Below, one piece after another: positions 60,973-64,000 of a stretch of DNA of 64,000 nucleotides. The stretch is from Centropus unirufus. Lineage: Eukaryota > Chordata > Aves > Cuculiformes > Centropidae. The stretch lies in assembly GCA_013397695.1 (NCBI GenBank), contig VYZI01000203.1, positions 597,497-661,496 on the forward strand, given 5' to 3'. Numbering within the stretch: position 1 is the first letter of the stretch; every line of letters begins with the position of its first letter. A program made the position numbers and the translations under genes. The notes below the pieces were generated by a model, which did no database searches, was not told the DNA's origin, and worked only from the letters and a program-made list of their open reading frames with translations.

Positions 60973-61583
60973 NNNNNNNNNNNNNNNNNNNNNNNNNNNN
61001 NNNNNNNNNNNNNNNNNNNNNNNNNNNNNNNNNNNNNNNNNNNNNNNNNNNNNNNNNNNNNNNNNNNNNNNNNNNNNNNNNNNNNNNNNNNNNNNNNNNN
61101 NNNNNNNNNNNNNNNNNNNNNNNNNNNNNNNNNNNNNNNNNNNNNNNNNNNNNNNNNNNNNNNNNNNNNNNNNNNNNNNNNNNNNNNNNNNNNNNNNNNN
61201 NNNNNNNNNNNNNNNNNNNNNNNNNNNNNNNNNNNNNNNNNNNNNNNNNNNNNNNNNNNNNNNNNNNNNNNNNNNNNNNNNNNNNNNNNNNNNNNNNNNN
61301 NNNNNNNNNNNNNNNNNNNNNNNNNNNNNNNNNNNNNNNNNNNNNNNNNNNNNNNNNNNNNNNNNNNNNNNNNNNNNNNNNNNNNNNNNNNNNNNNNNNN
61401 NNNNNNNNNNNNNNNNNNNNNNNNNNNNNNNNNNNNNNNNNNNNNNNNNNNNNNNNNNNNNNNNNNNNNNNNNNNNNNNNNNNNNNNNNNNNNNNNNNNN
61501 NNNNNNNNNNNNNNNNNNNNNNNNNNNNNNNNNNNNNNNNNNNNNNNNNNNNNNNNNNNNNNNNNNNNNNNNNNNNNNNNNNN
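60973..61583. other. Assembly gap (611 N)
   Basis: A run of 611 undetermined bases. It lies between an LTR-like start and GC-richer DNA, and both LTRs and GC-rich promoters often fail in short-read assemblies. The 248-codon minus-strand frame across it is an artefact of reading N as sense. Confidence 1.
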
Positions 61584-61984
61584 GCCTGCTCAGCTCTGCA
61601 CTACAAACACGAGATTCACAGCCTCCTATCCACATATTAAAAACTGGTTGCTGAAGGATATTTCTGCAGCCTAAAAGATATGCGAAACCACACATTACAA
61701 ACCCAAATTGGTATAAGCAGATAGATAACCATCAGCTTAACGCCCCCAAAAAGACACATAAACGTACCCTAGGTTACACTTACTTTTTGAAGAGAAAAAT
61801 CAGCTACTGCACTGAGAAAGAGCCAGGATCCTAGCTTCCATAAAAGATCAGAATAAAGTCATGACTGCCCCACAGAGCAACTAAGGCTAAATAATCTCTC
61901 CTTCTCCCCCCACGGCCATGAATAAAGGCTCTGGTGCAAAGCGGATAATGACGGACAGGTGTAGGCTATTGGGAGGGATGAATG
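61584..61984. other. Non-coding stretch right of the gap
   Basis: No repeat or gene recognised. CpGs begin to increase from about 61940. Confidence 0.45.
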
Positions 61985-62093
61985 AGGCATCTCCCCCTGA
62001 TCCAGGAAGAGACGTCCCTGCTCACGGTATGAGGTGGAACCGGCTGGGCTTTGAGGTCCCTTTTGACCCCGAAGCATTGCACGATTCTATGAT
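61985..62093 (+). mobile_element. CR1 LINE 3' end, plus strand
   Basis: Sense CR1: GGCATCTCCCCCTGATCCAG, GAAGAGACGTCCCTGCTCAC, GGGCTTTGAGGTCCCTTTTG, ending in ACGATTCTATGAT, a clear octamer tail. About 110 bp. It retains several CpGs, suggesting either youth or lack of methylation here. Confidence 0.88.
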
Positions 62094-62345
62094 GCAGGCG
62101 TGGAGTAGGGTCCCCTCCTTTGAGCCCGCCGTGGGGCTGTGCTCCCGCCCTCAGGTGGGCCCTAAACGACCCTCAGGTGGTCCCAGTGAGCACCGCCCAG
62201 CGCCAGGTGTGGGCGCTTAACAGAGAGCGGGAAGGGGATAAGAGGGGGGAAGCAACGAGAGGCGCCTTACTTGTTTTCTGGAGGTTCTGGGCCTTGTTCT
62301 GGGCTGGAGTGGTGCTTGGCGCTCTGCAATTGTGTGGGGCGGCTT
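62094..62345. promoter_or_regulatory. GC-richer patch with three CAGGTG boxes
   Basis: CpGs are frequent but GC and CpG ratios look borderline for a CpG island. CCCTCAGGTGG occurs at 62149-62159 and 62171-62181, 22 bases apart, and a third CAGGTG lies at 62204-62209. CAGGTG is the E-box bound by Snail, ZEB and E-protein factors; the same CAG/GTG string also resembles splice donors. Could be the shore of a promoter hidden in or near the gap. Confidence 0.3.
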
Positions 62346-62590
62346 AAAAGGGTTTGTGTTCTGCTTCGGTTTTGCTTTGGGGGAGGTTTTATTTGTTTGT
62401 CTGTTTGGGGTTTTTTTCCTTTAGGTCTTTTTCCTGGTCTCGGCGCAAGCTGCTCCCACCTGGCATTTTTTTTATCTCCTGTGAGTATGTGGGTTCTTTA
62501 TTTCTTGTTTGAGGCTGCGGGGAGGTTATATATGATTTATGTGTATAGAGAGGGTTTTCCTTGGGAAACCAGCATTTTTCCTTTAAGAGT
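62346..62590. other. T/G-rich non-coding stretch
   Basis: Long T and TG runs (for example 62386-62425) with no gene. The 144-codon frame starting at 62271 follows from this T/G bias. Confidence 0.45.
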
Positions 62591-62702
62591 CAGGTTGGAT
62601 GGGACTTTGAGGAACCTAATCTGTTTAATGATGCCCCAGCTCCTGCGGGGTGGGGTTGGACTAGGTGACCTAAAATGGTTCCCTACCACACAAACCATTG
62701 GT
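62591..62702 (+). mobile_element. CR1 LINE 3' fragment, plus strand, other subfamily
   Basis: CAGGTTGGATGGGACTTTGA, GGAACCTAATCTGTTTAATG, GGTTGGACTAGGTGACCTAA and CACACAAACCATTGG reproduce the order of a sense-strand CR1 3' UTR. About 110 bp, lacking a clear octamer tail. Confidence 0.85.
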
Positions 62703-64000
62703 TAATAGGAAAAAATGGTTCATGACTTCTCAAGTTTTGTAGCCTGGTCCTTAAGGCTCGAGCTCACTGGTGGTGCAGGTGCGAGGACAGGGCGTGAGTC
62801 CTGGCCAGTGCGGTGCTGCTGGGTTGGCTGAGCGAGGATGTGTTTGCCAGGCACATGGCTCTGCTCCCTGCGGGGAATGGGGCAGGAGATGTTTCTCTCT
62901 GTAGCTCTTCAATGGTGTCCAGGAATGCCTCGCTGGAGTAGATTACAAGGTTGTTAGCATGCACGCACCATGGTGTCCTCTCCAAACACACACCCCAAGC
63001 CTTAATAAGGAGAGTAAACAGCACAAGCCTCCACACCGAGCTGCTGCAACTCATAATAATGCAAACCTTTCAGAGTTAACATTTGCTATCAAAACAAACT
63101 GCTGACTACAGCTCATATTCTTCTTATTTCTTCCTTTTTTCTTTCTAGTCTAATTGATGAACTGGTGATGCTGTTATTTACTTACAGCTAATATTGCAGT
63201 GCTGTTCATTCATCACACTTAGTTTAACTTGATATATACTACATATTTTTACTTACAGTGTAAATTTCAGCTTGCAGCGCAAGGGGCTGTGTGTTGGTGG
63301 ATGTTGTGGGTCTGTCCATAGCTCACAAAGAGTTAATGGTGCTGAGGAAGAGCATTATGTTTTTAAACCTCTTGGAGGGGTACGAAAATGGGCCGTAAGA
63401 TTCCCAGGATGCACAATGCTGTTGCTGCAGTTTTATTAAGGCCACCTTTTCTGAGCAATTAGTGAAGAGCACAATCAGTGACCGTTAAAATTAGTGAGAA
63501 GCGTAGGTATTGACATGGGCTGTAAATCAATGCTGAGCAAACACAACCACAGAAGAGCAAAGTGCTCAGCTGTGTGACTGCTTCCTGCCCGTCCCAGAGG
63601 CACAAGAGAGCTGTGATGGTGCAGGTATTGGTTGGGAATGAACTTTCAGTTGGGATTGGATTTGAAATGACAGCCTGATGCTAAACTTGTTTTTCCTGCA
63701 TTAAGGTGTTACTTGCCTGTATTCCTGTACTTGGGTTGGAAAACTGGAGGAGAAGGGAAGTGCTTCTGCCTTAGGTGGGAAGCAAAGTGAGCAGAGCAGT
63801 TCAGCTTCCTCTGGTGGTGGAGACTTGGGGGTGGCAAAGAAGTGACCATCTAAAAGGATCCCTGATGAGCATTTTTAGTTGCAGAGAGATGTGAATAAGC
63901 TGGGCTTGGAAGCCATATGGAGGTTCTCATTTTATTCAAGCTGCATCATAACATCTGGTTTTCTCGGATGCCTAAAAACATAGGTTACCAGCATGATGTT
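62703..64000. other. Non-coding stretch to the window edge
   Basis: No repeat, RNA gene or supported coding region. The right edge is cut by the window. Confidence 0.5.

Noticed and set aside
60949..61695. 248-codon minus-strand reading frame, the longest in the window
   Set aside because: It is open only because it crosses the 611-base run of N. The visible ends show no domain.

Overview
The window reads as non-coding DNA from a bird genome: intergenic or intronic sequence with no protein-coding gene I can support. The avian call rests on at least 18 fragments of CR1 LINE retrotransposons. Each carries the CR1 3' end, with its decayed ATTCTRTGA octamer tail and the GGTTGGAAGGGACCT-type 3' UTR (read here mostly as the reverse complement), or a piece just upstream of it. 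The long-armed form of that 3' UTR fits a neoavian bird better than a fowl, but this is from memory and I cannot name a species. No bacterial features, CRISPR array, tRNA or rRNA were seen.

Layout: 1-3365 holds two CR1 copies in unique-looking DNA. 3366-14498 is CR1-free and holds a possible small coding exon (about 10734-10825), a degenerate ~50-60 bp tandem repeat (11660-11860) and a 200 bp pyrimidine-rich tract near 12.9-13.1 kb. 14499-30455 holds CR1 copies of several ages, mostly on the minus strand, and an AT-rich palindrome/hairpin patch at 22.5-22.9 kb. 30456-43982 holds more CR1 debris. 43983-59684 is a 15.7 kb CR1-free stretch. 59685-62702 changes character: nested CR1, a CpG-retaining patch with a five-unit heat-shock-element array and an NRF1-like palindrome, an LTR-like start running into a 611-base assembly gap (60973-61583), and a GC-richer patch with repeated CAGGTG boxes. 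62703-64000 is plain.

The two most interesting signals are: (1) 24121-24695 and 43299-43982, two minus-strand CR1 copies of one subfamily that both carry the same ~220 bp non-CR1 segment beyond their 3' ends, ending ~22 bases past an AATAAA. This could be a CR1 3' transduction, a CR1 with an unusual 3' tail, or a compound repeat. (2) 60429-60451, a perfect five-unit alternating heat shock element inside the densest CpG-retaining patch of the left 60 kb, suggesting a heat-responsive promoter, enhancer or LTR. Translated reading frames that recur between distant positions are antisense CR1, not a gene family. Thirteen of 18 CR1 fragments are on the minus strand (13 of 16 left of 60 kb), which weakly hints that any host transcript runs on the plus strand.
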